Shown: positions 25,078-35,860, counted from the stretch's first letter. The stretch: 54,877 nt of DNA from Symsagittifera roscoffensis (GCF_963678635.1 NW_026970936.1:1-54877); one strand, 5' to 3'. Made by a program: numbers and translations. Notes: generated by a model not told the origin, from the letters alone.

Positions 25078-27967
25078 ATGTTATGCCTAAATGTCAGAAG
25101 TATTTTAGACATCAACAGAAGAATAGCTCTTTCAAATGCCATTTTACAAACAGACTACGATATACTATGTCTCACAGAGACATGGCTGGTAAAGGAAATA
25201 CCAGATAAAGCTCTGCATTTGGCTGGTTTTAATATAATTCGCAAAGATAGAAAAAACTCCACTTTAAAAACCAATCACGGAGGCGTACTCATGGCGATAA
25301 AAGAAAATGTGCATTACGAAGAAATTGATGCTCAAATAGAAAATGAAGAATGCATAGTGGCCAAACTAACAGGTGAAACTGGGCATCATCAAATACTCTG
25401 CTGTGTTTATAATCCCCCGAAAAACAGTAAATACCAATGGAAACAACAAAACTTCATCAGTTTGTTCGAAAACCTAACAAAATTACAAATACAACACAAC
25501 TGTAACGCAGTGTCGATTACGGGAGATATAAATTTTGAATACACTCATTGGAAAATGATGCACTCAAAGGACAAATATGAAAATGCAGTGTTAAAAAAGC
25601 TCATTGAACTTGACTATGAACAATTATTCGACTCCAAAAAAAAGCAGCTTGATGTTTTATTAACAAACAACCCTGGAGTAATACTCAACTGGCACACGGA
25701 CCATTCAGCAACAAACGCATACAGCATCGACAAAGTTTCTTGCTCAGATCATTATGCTTACTCTGCAACAATTAACATGGAAGCCAGTATCAAAGAAATA
25801 AACAAAGATGAAAGTCTGGCGTTTAACAGAGCCGATTGGAAGATAATAAATCAAGAAATAAAAGACAAACCTTTCATACCGTATTGTTACAGTAATGTAA
25901 ATGAGCTCCTTCGTCAGTGGTATGCATGGTTATGGGACAAAATAAAGAACAATGTACCCAAGGTTACATCACACAGATCAACTCTCCCCCCATGGGTGAA
26001 GCCAAGTACGTCTCACATGCTAAAAAGAGTACAAACCTTAAAACGGCGTATCGATCGGCAAAACAAACCTAATTTAAGCATTATCCTAAAACACAAAAAA
26101 CTGGAAAAAAATCTTCAAATAGCATTGACTGCAGATCAAGCAATTTACGAAGAAACAGTAACAAGCAGTAGACGATTCAGTGACCTGCAAAAATACTTGA
26201 ACAAAATAAGTAGTTCCAGGAAATATCCCCAAAAAATGTTCTACAAGGAAAAATCCACAAGAGATGACACCCAAAAAGCTACATTTTTTAACGAATTTTT
26301 CATCAGTGTATATCAAAAGGAATCAATTCCTAACCCTCTCGCACGAAATACAAACTGTTCTCCTACAGAAGAAATCTGTACACAAATACACATTGAAGAA
26401 ACCAAAATCCAATACATTCTCAAAAATCTTTTAACAAATAAAGCGTCAGGTTTTGATGGTATAGGTAATATAATCCTAAAAAATCTTTCTGAAACTCTGT
26501 CAAAATCGCTCTATCTTCTCTTCCGCACATTCATTAACAAGCGGCTCTTCCCGACCTACTGGAAAACAAGTCAAGTGGCCCCAATTTTTAAAGAAAAGAA
26601 CAAGGCGTCAGTCGAGTGCTACCGCCCAATTAGCCTCTTATGCTCCGCCTCGAAGGTCTTCGAAAAAATTATCTTTGATAATATATACCCCAAAGTTCAA
26701 CCTTTCCTGGAAAACGCACAATACGGCTTCCGGCAAAAAAGGTCAGCAGTACTACAAATGGTACAATTTTTGAGCAAAGTATATGAACTCTACGATGACA
26801 AAAATGTTCAAACACTCTCAGTCCTTTATCTAGATTTTTCTAAAGCCTTTGATAAAGTTCCTCATAGTATCCTAGTCGCCAAACTATGGAACATAGGTCT
26901 AAGCATTCAAATACAAGACATAATACAAGACTATCTAACAGATAGAATGCAGTTTGTGAAAATCAATAAAAGTTCATCAACTCTGAAAGAAGTAACTAGC
27001 GGTGTACCACAGGGCTCAATTCTTGGCCCTCTACTTTTTATCATATTCATTAACGACTTTCCCAAATGCATTGAGAATTCAGATTGTTTTGGCTATTGTG
27101 ACGATATGAAGATCTTGTCTACTGAAGAAATTCATCTGCAAAAAGACACGGCAAATGTTGAAAAATGGTGCAAAGAAAATAAAATGCCGCTGAATGAAGA
27201 TAAATGTAATTTGTTAAACCTCAAAGGGAAAATGGAAGTTACACTATTTAATACAAATGTTGATACCGCAAAGACCCAAAAAGACTTAGGTATTTTAATG
27301 TGTCACAACCTTTCGTGGTCAGTAAATGCTGAAAATCGCATATCAAAAGCAATGGGAGCTTTTTACAAAATCAAACGAAATATCTCGAAAAAAAACATCT
27401 TTAAAGTCAAAATTAAACTTATACTGCGGATACATCGTACCAATCATAAGCTATGCATCGCAAACATGGTATCCGAACAAAGCAGAATTAAGACAACTAG
27501 AAAGAGTACAAAAACGAGCGACATCTTGGATTACAAATAACTTCAAAATGAGTTATACTGAAAGACTGAAATTTTTAAAGCTCCTTCCACTCTCAATGTA
27601 CTTTGAATTACACGACATATTGTACTTAGTTTCACTACTAAAAAATAAACATGACATTGATTTGAATACAATTATTCATAAAAACGAATCACGAACGAGA
27701 CAAGCAACACGTGGTGAGATTGCTGTTCATGCAACAAGACTGAAAAAGTCAAATGAAAATTATTATATACGTTCTATTACGCTATACAACTACTTTAGCC
27801 AAATTGTGGACTTCGAAAATCAAGATTATGACAGCCTGAAAATATCTATAACAAACACGTTTTGGAAATTCTTCAACAGAAATTTTGCAGAAAACAACTT
27901 GTGTATGTGGAGAATTCTTTGCTGGTGTGGAAACTGCAACCCACCGGGAAAAATTATGAACTTATAA
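25078..27967 (+). pseudogene. LINE ORF2: endonuclease-reverse transcriptase, one frameshift
   Basis: The first frame covers 25078-27540; conserved similarity then continues in another frame to 27967 (from 27326). The switch lies near an A8 run at 27388-27395, so slippage is the likely cause. The endonuclease at residues 1-230 keeps TETW (near 34), GDIN (near 148) and SDH (near 224). RT at about 430-720 keeps FDGI, YRPISLL, LDFSKAFDKV (near 587), VPQGSILGPLLF and the catalytic pair in YCDD (near 673; many LINEs have YADD or FADD). After the frameshift come the usual thumb and C-terminal signatures (ISYASQTWYP, LERVQKRAT) and a Cys/His patch at the end. Relation to CR1 or Jockey is by overall pattern; I cannot assign the family. 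Confidence 0.85.
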
Positions 27968-28006
27968 ACGAGGGTTCAAAACCCATGGAGAAATCCTAAA
28001 GCCTAC

Positions 28007-28030
28007 ACTACTACTACTACTACTACTACT
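28007..28030 (+). repeat. (ACT)8 microsatellite, probable LINE 3' tail
   Basis: Eight ACT units 40 bp after the ORF2 stop. The position fits the terminal short repeats of CR1-like LINEs. Confidence 0.8.
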
Positions 28031-28032
28031 AT

Positions 28033-28930
28033 TGTTTTAGTTGAGTTAATGATATGCTATCAAGAACTTAGTGGTCATTTCAGTTTCAGTTAAAGTCAGT
28101 TTTTGGATTATGTCTTATAATGAAAGCTAATGTCTCCGCATTGAAGTTGATCAATAAACTTGTCAGATCTTTAGACAAGCCCAGATCGCAAAGTGACTTA
28201 TCATCGGTAAGAATAATTTATAATTTGTTTCTTCTGAAAACTATTTCTTGATTTGTATATTCAATTGACCCCTTTCTTGATTTGTTTATTTGAAATCGAT
28301 CAACAAAAGATGTCATTGTTCACTCTTTTCGTCACTTTTTATTCTTTTTCTTTTTTCAAAACAATCAGAAAGTCGAAAATATCATAGTAACCGAGGTTAC
28401 AGTCAGGAGTCCCTTCATCACATTATCCCGTCAAAATCCTCGGAGTTTTCTTGATATGGAAGAGTAAAGTATAATGTTGATAGAAATAATGAGAATTTTA
28501 GTCACTTGCTTAGAAGAAATGATTCCATTATAAACTTCGCTTAGAGTTATAGTCCCGAAAAACTGCCAATGTTCACTTATAAAGACAGACAGCAAATTTT
28601 TTTTTAAGGTAGTAACTAAGTTTCGCAAGTTTAATGGATTTTCTTCCTTTTGCTTCTTGAAGTACTTCAATTATATTTCAAGTGACCTGAAGGGACCACT
28701 CTTCCATACGAGCTTTTGAATGGGCTTGATAGGGTTCGGCCTTTATCATATCGGCTTGATATCCTCGTATTGTTTGATTTGACGATCATATAGATGTGTG
28801 TTTTAAGGGCGAGGGGGCATTGTTAATTTTTTAGGTCTTAATTGTTGATTTTTTTCGGCTTCAAGTTATTTTTGGCTCTGTTTCTGCTTGGAGTTTTTGA
28901 AGGCGATTTCACAGTTTCTAAATTAGACTG
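28033..28930. other. Non-coding stretch between LINE and LTR
   Basis: AT-rich with no recognised gene. One possible short exon is noted: an ATG at about 28121 opens a frame of about 29 codons (MKANVSAL...) that ends at TCG|GTAAGA near 28209, a good splice-donor match. Nothing downstream in the window clearly joins to it. The rest shows no repeats or motifs I can identify. Confidence 0.4.
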
Positions 28931-29678
28931 TGTAACATTCGTCTACTACAGTCACACATGAGGCTTAAGAAAAATAGGCCCTATAACTATTGGCTCAGGA
29001 GTCAGGGACACTATCTCTTGTGTTTTTCCACCTCAAATCAGTCGGAGCCAATTCGGTTCGCTTGTGACATGAGACTACGACCCGCTACTGCTTAAGGCTA
29101 CTACCAAAATATCCCCCCACTCTAGAATTAAGAACGTCCCCATACTTAGGTCTCAAAATACCCAAAATACATGAACGCCGTTAAAAACCGGGTTGGAACA
29201 ATCCGTTAAGTTGCTTTTTTATTAGACAGTGGAACTTTGATCCATTTCAGATGGATCAACCTAAAACTCGCCTTACCTCAACATAACAATCACAAAACAC
29301 ACTCTAGAAATTTAAATTAAGGACTCACATGTTGGTGCGCTCAAGCACAGGAAGTAATTGAATGGGTGAGCAACTCTAGAATTAACTATGGTAACTAGAT
29401 AAGTTCAATGTTTATCAGTTTGAATGACAAAGGTAAGTTTGAACTCAAGAACGAAGTTTTATATGAACCATTGGGACACTCAAGCTGTCCACCTTTCCGC
29501 CGAAGGTTCACTCTGGTCCAGTTTGAATAATCGCTCTCTTGGGGATACTCTGTCTTCTATTTCAGATAGGACAGCTCTACTCTTGTTCACTATGATGGAA
29601 ATTGCGAATAGCAATTTCCCACTCGTTTTTATTTGACAACTTCCCCGCAATTGTTCTAAAATTGTTCTGATTTCTTTN
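28931..29678 (-). repeat. Solo or partial LTR of the giant-element family, cut by the gap
   Basis: Minus-oriented LTR beginning TGTAACA (its 3' end) and running 748 bp into the assembly gap. By eye it is indistinguishable from the element 2 5' LTR, not the element 1 LTR: it shares the CTCAGGAGTC, CAAATCAG and TATAAAA-containing variants. About 135 bp would be missing, which the 199-base gap could hold. No gag-pol sequence lies on its left, and nothing of the element is seen right of the gap, so it is probably a solo LTR, or an assembly duplicate. Confidence 0.88.
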
Positions 29679-29877
29679 NNNNNNNNNNNNNNNNNNNNNN
29701 NNNNNNNNNNNNNNNNNNNNNNNNNNNNNNNNNNNNNNNNNNNNNNNNNNNNNNNNNNNNNNNNNNNNNNNNNNNNNNNNNNNNNNNNNNNNNNNNNNNN
29801 NNNNNNNNNNNNNNNNNNNNNNNNNNNNNNNNNNNNNNNNNNNNNNNNNNNNNNNNNNNNNNNNNNNNNNNNNNNNN
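29679..29877. other. Assembly gap (199 Ns)
   Basis: A run of N. It hides the end of the LTR at 28931 and that LTR's right flank. Frames reported across it are meaningless. Confidence 0.99.
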
Positions 29878-30509
29878 AAAGCCCAAATTTTTTGGCGAAA
29901 AAAAAACAAACCTTGAAAAGCAATTCATCCAGCAGAGTAATGTATTTACGAAAACTAACTTAGTAGTACTAGTACCGTTGACTGAAACAATAATGACATA
30001 TTATGCATTATAGTTCTCAAACTTATTACTTCCGTGAGAATTAGCCCACATATTGAACACAATTTCTTGCAAAATGTCTTTATTAGGGACCAGCATTTTT
30101 GAGGGACCAAACAAGTGAACTATTACCCAATGCTTGTGTAAAAGACTACATCAGACATGCTGAGCTACAAGACAAGCTGATGCTTTAAGGTGGCCAGGGA
30201 GACCATTGGACGTGAGATCGGTCCAAAGAATTATTAGACTACACATCTCTGAATCTTTCAGAACGCAGCATGACGACACGGCAATTGGGAGTTACAGCTA
30301 CTGTTATTAAAAACTTTTGCGTCGGACGACTTTTTGCTGCACACGACCATTTTGAGGCACAATTCTTTGACAGAGATGTCGATTCTTTCTTACTTAAGAC
30401 GACGGAAATTGTCTCATTTACAGGCGGAATACTTATGTACACTGTTATGTGTCGCCCGCTATGTGCTACAAGCAGGGGCACACAAGGGTAGATGTAAGAT
30501 TATTACGGC
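29878..30509. other. Non-coding stretch after the gap
   Basis: Short frames occur on both strands (for example 30270-30491) but none resembles a known protein. No RNA gene or repeat is recognised. Confidence 0.4.
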
Positions 30510-31500
30510 ATGGAGTACTTTCAAAAGGATCAAGCCTCAAGACAAGATAAAGAGCTACCGACCCGTGTCCCTCCTCTTCGTTGCCGCGAAGATTCTCGAA
30601 ACGATGGTGACACGCAGGCTTAAGGCGGGTTCCAGCAAAAGCGCAGCACTCTGGACGTCATTGCTAGTGTTGCGCGGAGGTCCTTCGACCCGCTACAGAA
30701 GCGCAAACGGACCTTGATTATCAGAGCAGACTTTTCCGCGGCCTTTGACAAAGTGTGGAGAGAAGGGTTACTTTGCGACCTCGCGCGCTACGGCATCCCG
30801 AACAGGCTCCTCAGCTGGATCAGAGCCTGGCTGGCCGAAAGGAAAGCAGCCGTCCTCTGGACCAACTCCTTGAATAGCTTCCGCTCCTTCTAGCATTGAA
30901 TACTCCTGAATACAGTCCGTTTTCTCCCCTCCTGTTCGTGATCGCCGCGTCTCTCATTACCAAAATCAAGCACACAAATCCGAACCTTATCGTCGAAGTC
31001 TTCGCCGACGACCTCACGAAACTCTCCCAAGCCGTCACTCCTCGAGAAGCCGCCAACAACGAGCAACCCGTTCTAGACCGCATCGGGTCCTATGCCAAAT
31101 TTCATTACATGAAGATCAACATGGATGCTGGCAAAACAGAAGCCGTGGTCATCTCCGTGGACCCCAGGGAAACAGGAAAAGCAAGACCTCCCCTGTACAT
31201 CGAGGGTTCCCAGTTACGCTGGGGATCAAGCTGGATCCTCAGGCCACTTTCACTGAGCAAGCCCGTCTTGCGAAGAACCGCATGACAAACCTCTGCAACA
31301 TCTTGCGGTCCTTTAGTGGCAAGAGCTGGAACCTTCATTCAGCGGACCTCCGTCACCTGTATAAAACTTACGTGCCCCCGCCTTCAACCACCTTCTCGGC
31401 GACTCAGCAAAGCAGAGCCTCGAAGTAATCAACAACTCCGCCGCTCGGGCCATCACAGGCACCTACGGCGGAACCTTTACAGGTCAACAAAGCTTGCGGC
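30510..31500 (+). pseudogene. Decayed LINE reverse-transcriptase fragment
   Basis: RT motifs occur in different frames: SYRPVSLL (near 30552), then ADFSAAFDKVW (near 30727), PLLF, and FADDL (31001-31015), followed by a thumb-like region. The stretch between the AFDKV block and PLLF is shortened and PQGS is lost, so an internal deletion is likely. Frames break near 30715, 30890 and 31285. GC content is higher than in the LINE at 23298-28032, so it is a different family, perhaps Jockey- or R1-like. Confidence 0.75.
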
Positions 31501-32160
31501 AAGTCTTCTAAAATCTTATCTCTTATTAAAAGAAATGTCAGTCTCAAAATAACGACCTGTCACCGCTTGGACTTATATAAATCCATGGTTCTGCCAGTAC
31601 TAAAATATGGCTCAATTGCCTTGTGTGCATCAAAGTCCGACCTCAAAGCAAAAGAGACCATACAAGAGCGCGCCACTCACTGGATTAAGCACTACTCTGA
31701 CTGCAACTGTATCCAATGTCTTGAATGCCTAAACATTCTCCCATTATCCTTGAACCTGCAAATTTACGATGTTTAGCGCTTATCAAGCTAACCTGCACCA
31801 ATTCTACTTTTCCATGGTTAAACTTCGCCCAGATAACTTACAGTACTCGTCATCAATCGAGAAGCCACCAAACAACATTCGACTTACCTCCCATTGAGAA
31901 AGAGTTCCAGCGACAAAACTTGTCAAATCGTGCACCTCGATTGTACTCATTCTCAGCCGCCATATCAACCTCGACACCACAACCGTGAAAGCCGACCTTC
32001 TCGGTTACTTCTGGCACTACTTTAAGGCAGCTACAGCGAATTATACAGCTGCTGCTGGTCTTTCGCATGCACTTGTTGCACTTGTAGACTACGAATTTCA
32101 TAAACTTTCCTGCCCAGGGGCTCACGCCCTACAATCTTTTGGTTGTAAATATCTGATACT
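31501..32160 (+). pseudogene. 3' fragment of another LINE
   Basis: Starts about 31501 with a LINE thumb/C-terminal pattern (LYKSMVLPVLKYGS near 31570, then ERATHWIK near 31655) and continues through a frameshift at about 31775 to a region with FWHYF and paired Cys before an A/T-rich microsatellite. The abrupt join to the preceding fragment suggests two truncated insertions side by side. Confidence 0.65.
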
Positions 32161-32254
32161 TATTATAATAATCATAATAATCATAATAATAGTAACCATA
32201 ATAATAATCATAATAATAATCATAATAATAATAATAATCATAATCATAATAAAA
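32161..32254 (+). repeat. (ATA/ATC)n microsatellite
   Basis: About 94 bp of ATAATA/ATCATA triplets directly after the LINE fragment; probably its expanded 3' tail. The Ile-rich frame across it is an artefact. Confidence 0.85.
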
Positions 32255-32757
32255 TAATTAGAAGAGAAGCCGACCTTCACTCTCTAGAGCTCGGCACCGA
32301 GGCAGAAAACACCAAAATTTTCTGAAAGATAGAAATTTTCTGAAAGATAGACAATCTCCACCCCGATCATCACCCCAACCCGCTCATCAAGACTCAAGGA
32401 AGACCTCGCCTCAGGTCCAGAGGTGACCAGCAGTATCGCACAGACTGGAGAATCGTCTGTAGCAGGATGTTCGAGCAAAACCTCCACGGAGCCTGCTTCA
32501 GATACCATCTGCGAGAAGAGAATGAAGCAAGAACCTTAGAAAACTACTTGCACAACACGCCCGCCGACTGAACCCACCGAAAAGCGACCAACGGGAATAC
32601 CCTAAATTTTGACAGAAACCGATCAAGACAAGAAGAAAGAATCTGTAGCCCATAGACACGGAGAGCCGAAAACGACACCGGCCGCTACTGCAACCATGCC
32701 CCTGAAAACACCGAAGTTGCGATACCAAACCAAAATCAATCTATCAAAATGAATCAG
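32255..32757. other. Unassigned stretch before element 2
   Basis: Holds a tandem pair of an AAATTTTCTGAAAGATAG unit (about 32314-32350). From about 32420 to 32570 there is an open plus-strand frame with coding-like content (RTDWRIVCSRMFEQ) but no recognised domain; it may be the end of an old ORF. The last bases, AATGAATCAG, are the left target flank of element 2. Confidence 0.4.
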
Positions 32758-32952
32758 TGTGCCAGTCGGTCATATTTGGAAGTTTGACCTTGAGAAGAGC
32801 AGAAAACACTTGATTTTGGAGTGAAATTTAATTTTTAAAAATTTCGAATGGAACATGTCATGCACGATTTTCTCGCGATAACTGAAAATCAGAAAAAGAA
32901 ATCAGAACAATTTTAGAACAATTGCGGGGAAGTTGTCAAATAAAAACGAGTG

Positions 32953-32975
32953 GGAAATTGCTATTCGCAATTTCC
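32953..32975 (+). promoter_or_regulatory. Conserved 9-5-9 palindrome in U3
   Basis: GGAAATTGC, loop TATTC, GCAATTTCC: a perfect 9-bp stem. The same sequence is present in both element 1 LTRs and at 28931-29678. As DNA it could be a dyad protein-binding site. Confidence 0.6.
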
Positions 32976-33097
32976 ATCATAGTGAACAAGAGTAGAGCTG
33001 TCCTATCTGAAATAGAAGACAGAGTATCCCCAAGAGAGCGATTATTCAAACTGGACCAGAGTGAACCTTCGGCGGAAAGGTGGACAGCTTGAGTGTC

Positions 33098-33115
33098 CCA
33101 ATGGTTCATATAAAA
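33098..33115 (+). promoter_or_regulatory. Candidate CCAAT and TATA boxes in the element 2 LTR
   Basis: CCAAT at 33099-33103 and TATAAAA at 33109-33115. They place the RNA start at about 33140, upstream of the AATAAA, as an LTR needs. The spacing between the two boxes is shorter than usual, and the TATA is not kept in element 1. Confidence 0.4.
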
Positions 33116-33292
33116 CTTCGTTCTTGAGTTCAAACTTACCTTTGTCATTCAAACTGATAAACATTGAACTTATCTAGTTACCATAGTTAATTCTAGAGTT
33201 GCTCACCCATTCAATTACTTCCTGTGCTTGAGCGCACCAACATGTGAGTCCTTAATTTAAATTTCTAGAGTGTGTTTTGTGATTGTTATGTT

Positions 33293-33301
33293 GAGGTAAG
33301 G
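33293..33301 (+). promoter_or_regulatory. Candidate 5' splice site inside R
   Basis: GAG|GTAAGG, a near-consensus donor, kept in all LTR copies. If the RNA starts near 33140, it would lie in the RNA leader upstream of AATAAA. Pairing with 45193-45199 would make an ORF2 mRNA; this is inferred. Confidence 0.4.
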
Positions 33302-33312
33302 CGAGTTTTAGG

Positions 33313-33335
33313 TTGATCCATCTGAAATGGATCAA
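33313..33335 (+). promoter_or_regulatory. Conserved 9-5-9 hairpin before the poly(A) signal
   Basis: TTGATCCAT, loop CTGAA, ATGGATCAA: a perfect 9-bp stem 13 bp before AATAAA. Present in every LTR copy here. Within R it would appear near both ends of the RNA. Confidence 0.6.
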
Positions 33336-33348
33336 AGTTCCACTGTCT

Positions 33349-33354
33349 AATAAA
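33349..33354 (+). terminator. Poly(A) signal in LTR
   Basis: AATAAA within CTGTCTAATAAAAAAG, kept in all LTR copies. It would end the transcript in the 3' LTR. Confidence 0.55.
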
Positions 33355-33651
33355 AAAGCAACTTAACGGATTGTTCCAACCCGGTTTTTAACGGCGTTCA
33401 TGTATTTTGGGTATTTTGAGACCTAAGTATGGGGACGTTCTTAATTCTAGAGTGGGGGATATTTTGGTAGTAGCCTTAAGCAGTAGCGGGTCGTAGTCTC
33501 ATGTCACAAGCGAACCGAATTGGCTCCGACTGATTTGAGGTGGAAAAACACAAGAGATAGTGTCCCTGACTCCTGAGCCAATAGTTATAGGGCCTATTTT
33601 TCTTAAGCCTCATGTGTGACTGTAGTAGACGAATGTTACATAGTGTTTTTA

Positions 33652-33669
33652 TGGCGCTCCTGGGTGTTT
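33652..33669 (+). promoter_or_regulatory. Putative tRNA primer-binding site, element 2
   Basis: TGGCGCTCCTGGGTGTTT, 11 bp after the LTR, identical to element 1. It fits a tRNA whose 3' end is GCGCCA, perhaps tRNA-Ser, not verified. Confidence 0.5.
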
Positions 33670-34137
33670 ACGACATCAAGACTACGGAGTCGAACCCACT
33701 TGAGACAGCTTCGGGCTGAATGCCCATTCTAGAGTACCGGCGGTACGGTTCGACAGGAACGTGCAAACCTTCCGGTTGTACCGTGATAGCTTTTTAAGAA
33801 AACTCGAGAAAATTTCCTGGTACGCTCTCCGAACGAGGCTTAGCTAACCGAGTAAAGGGGGGCAACTAGGGGGACAAAAACACGAGCAAAAAGACAAAAA
33901 GCAAAACAAAAACCAAAAAAGAAAAGAAAAAGGAACAAAAACCATAAAACGAAAAAAGACAGTGACTTTGACACCAGATCAGTTGGATCAAACCTTTATA
34001 TTAATTAAATAGTATATCCATACTGTTTTATAAGTTCGATCGTTTCGATCAACCTAGCAATTTAACCCAGTAACCGTAATAAAGTGCCCGAAGTGGGGCG
34101 TTGTCAAGGGTTTTCAGATAGCTTGGAACTTAGCTGG

Positions 34138-34327
34138 ACCAATAGGAGACTTGACTGGAAGAGGTGACCAGCCGAGTGGGAAAGTGGTTCAGGGACACTT
34201 GAGCTGAACCAATAGGAGACTTGACTGGAAGAGGTGACCAGCCGAGTGGGAAAGTGGTTCAGGGACACTTGAGCTGAACCAATAGGAGACTGGACTGGAA
34301 CAGGTGACCAGTCGAGTGGGAAAGCAG
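34138..34327 (+). repeat. Three 70-bp leader repeats, element 2
   Basis: Units start at 34138, 34208 and 34278. The first two are identical over 60 bp or more, the third is partial and diverged. Each has a CCAAT box, and the first two end with CACTTGAGCTG. Confidence 0.9.
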
Positions 34328-34409
34328 CCAAGAAGGATTTGGCAATTCTCGAGTTCTCAAGTTGGGCAGAACGGGTATCGTTAGAATCCACATTACATTA
34401 TAGGAGATA

Positions 34410-34831
34410 AGTGTAAAATTGGATAAGTGAAATCCCCCAGTTTTGAGAACGTTTTTACTTGAGCAGGCCTGGAAACAGGTCTACGGTTTTCTCTTGAGAG
34501 GTTTAGCACCCGGCGCTTAAAGTAATTTTTAGGCTTAAGAAGGGGGGCTAGAAAGGGGGGAGGTTAGAAGGGGGACTGGTTAAGTTAGAGGTTGGCGGTT
34601 GTAAATTGTAAAAAGGGGGAAATTAGAGTAACTAATTAGTCGACATCGTTGACTTAGTTACATTAGAAATTAACACGCGTTGGTAATATTAGGTGAAGAT
34701 CCAAAATTCAACTCGAGTTAAGACTGGTACGCTGGTTGGTTTGGTAGGGGGGACCGGATATAGACAGCTTTTGTGATACCCCATAAGATCACTAGTGGGG
34801 GGAGGAAAACGCGTGGCAATTAGGTACCAGA
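34410..34831 (+). other. About 420-bp leader segment absent from element 1
   Basis: Flanking sequence (ATAGGAGAT on the left, TTTTTTAGACGAAAGG on the right) is contiguous in element 1 near 21050-21068, joined there by an A/T run. Inside are G-runs (GGGGGG near 34555) and two CTTGAG hexamers. The CTTGAG content suggests it belongs to the element and was deleted in element 1. Confidence 0.7.
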
Positions 34832-35143
34832 CATTTTTTTTAGACGAAAGGTAGACATTGGTCACCTTTGAATTTCAGGTGGGCTCATTTTTCTGTTTTT
34901 ATTATTTTTCTTACTTAGATTTTTGTTGCATTTTAGTGAGGATTTGTGTTTGGTTTTATACGAACAGGTGATCACAAGATACCTGCGCACCTACATTGAA
35001 ATAGAAACAACCAAAAGAAGAGGGGGGTCAGCATTTGGCTTTTAAGAGAGGGTTTTTGGGAAAATTTTACTAGAGCTTGAGCGGTGGTACAAGGTACGGT
35101 GGTTCAAGAAGACCCTACAACGAGGAAGACACTCCGTGACGAG

Positions 35144-35860
35144 TATTGGGACAAGACCGAAGAAGTCTTGGGACAGAGCAGTCTTGGGATAGTGGTCTTG
35201 GGACAGGGTCTTGGGACAGTGGTCTTGGGACAGGGTCTTGGGACAGTGGTCTTGGGACAGTGGTCTTGGGACAGGGTCTTGGGACAGGGTCTTGGGACAG
35301 TGGTCTTGGGACAGGGTCTTGGGACAGTGGTCTTGGGACAGTGGTCTTGGGACAGGGTCTTGGGACAGGGTCTTGGGACAGGGTCTTGGGACAGTGGTCT
35401 TGGGACAGGGTCTTGGGACAGGGGTCTTGGGACAGTGGTCTTGGGACAGGGTCTTGGGACAGTGGTCTTGGGACAGTCTTGGGACAGTGGTCTTGGGACA
35501 CTAGTCTTGGGACACTAGTCTTGGGACACCAGCCTTGGGACACTGGTCTTGGGACACTGCCCTTGGGACACTAGTCTTGGGACACTAGTCTTGGGACACT
35601 ACCCTTGGGACACTAGTCTTGGGACAGTAGTCTTGGGACACTAGCCTTGGGACACTAGTCTTGGGACAGTAGTCTTGGGACACTGGTCTTGGGACACTAC
35701 CCTTGGGACACTAGTCTTGGGACACTGGTCTTGGGACACTACCCTTGGGACAGTAGTCTTGGGACACTAGTCTTGGGACAGTAGTCTTGGAACAGTGGTC
35801 TTGATACAAGGGTCTTAGGACACTAACGGAGAGTACTGTGATAGTGACGAATAGTCTTGG
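35144..35860 (+). repeat. Tandem array of about 14-bp CTTGGGACA units, element 2
   Basis: About 50 units of CTTGGGACA plus GTGGT, GGGT or CTAGT variants. The 5' half uses GTGGT/GGGT forms, the 3' half CTAGT/CTGGT forms. It is shorter than the array of element 1 and ends about 240 bp before gag-pol. Confidence 0.92.

Larger units (their letters stand above)
23298..28032 (+). mobile_element. CR1/Jockey-like LINE with three frames and an (ACT)n tail
   Basis: A non-LTR retrotransposon: three successive plus-strand frames (23298-24020, 24178-25053, 25078-27967), the last encoding an apurinic-type endonuclease and reverse transcriptase, ending 40 bp before an (ACT)8 run. CR1- and L2-like LINEs commonly end in short tandem repeats rather than poly(A). 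It is AT-rich and lacks the CTTGAG excess of the LTR elements. The 5' boundary is not defined; the start given is that of the first frame. One frameshift near 27388-27420 marks it as probably inactive. Confidence 0.85.
32758..33640 (+). repeat. 5' LTR of element 2
   Basis: An 883-bp LTR from TGTGCCAG to TGTTACA. Expected order: U3 with a CCAAT box and TATAAAA (33098-33115), R with a splice-donor match (33296) and a hairpin (33313-33335), AATAAA at 33349-33354, then U5. It contains seven CTTGAG or CTAGAG hexamers in 883 bp. It is near-identical, inverted, to the LTR at 28931-29678. Confidence 0.93.

Noticed and set aside
29480-29928. Frames of 90-147 aa across the gap
   Set aside because: They consist mostly of X from the N run.
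32161-32254. Ile-rich protein end
   Set aside because: It is translation of an ATA/ATC microsatellite.
35084-35574. Repeat-protein frames across the element 2 array
   Set aside because: Same period effect as in element 1; no non-repeat part and no conserved start.
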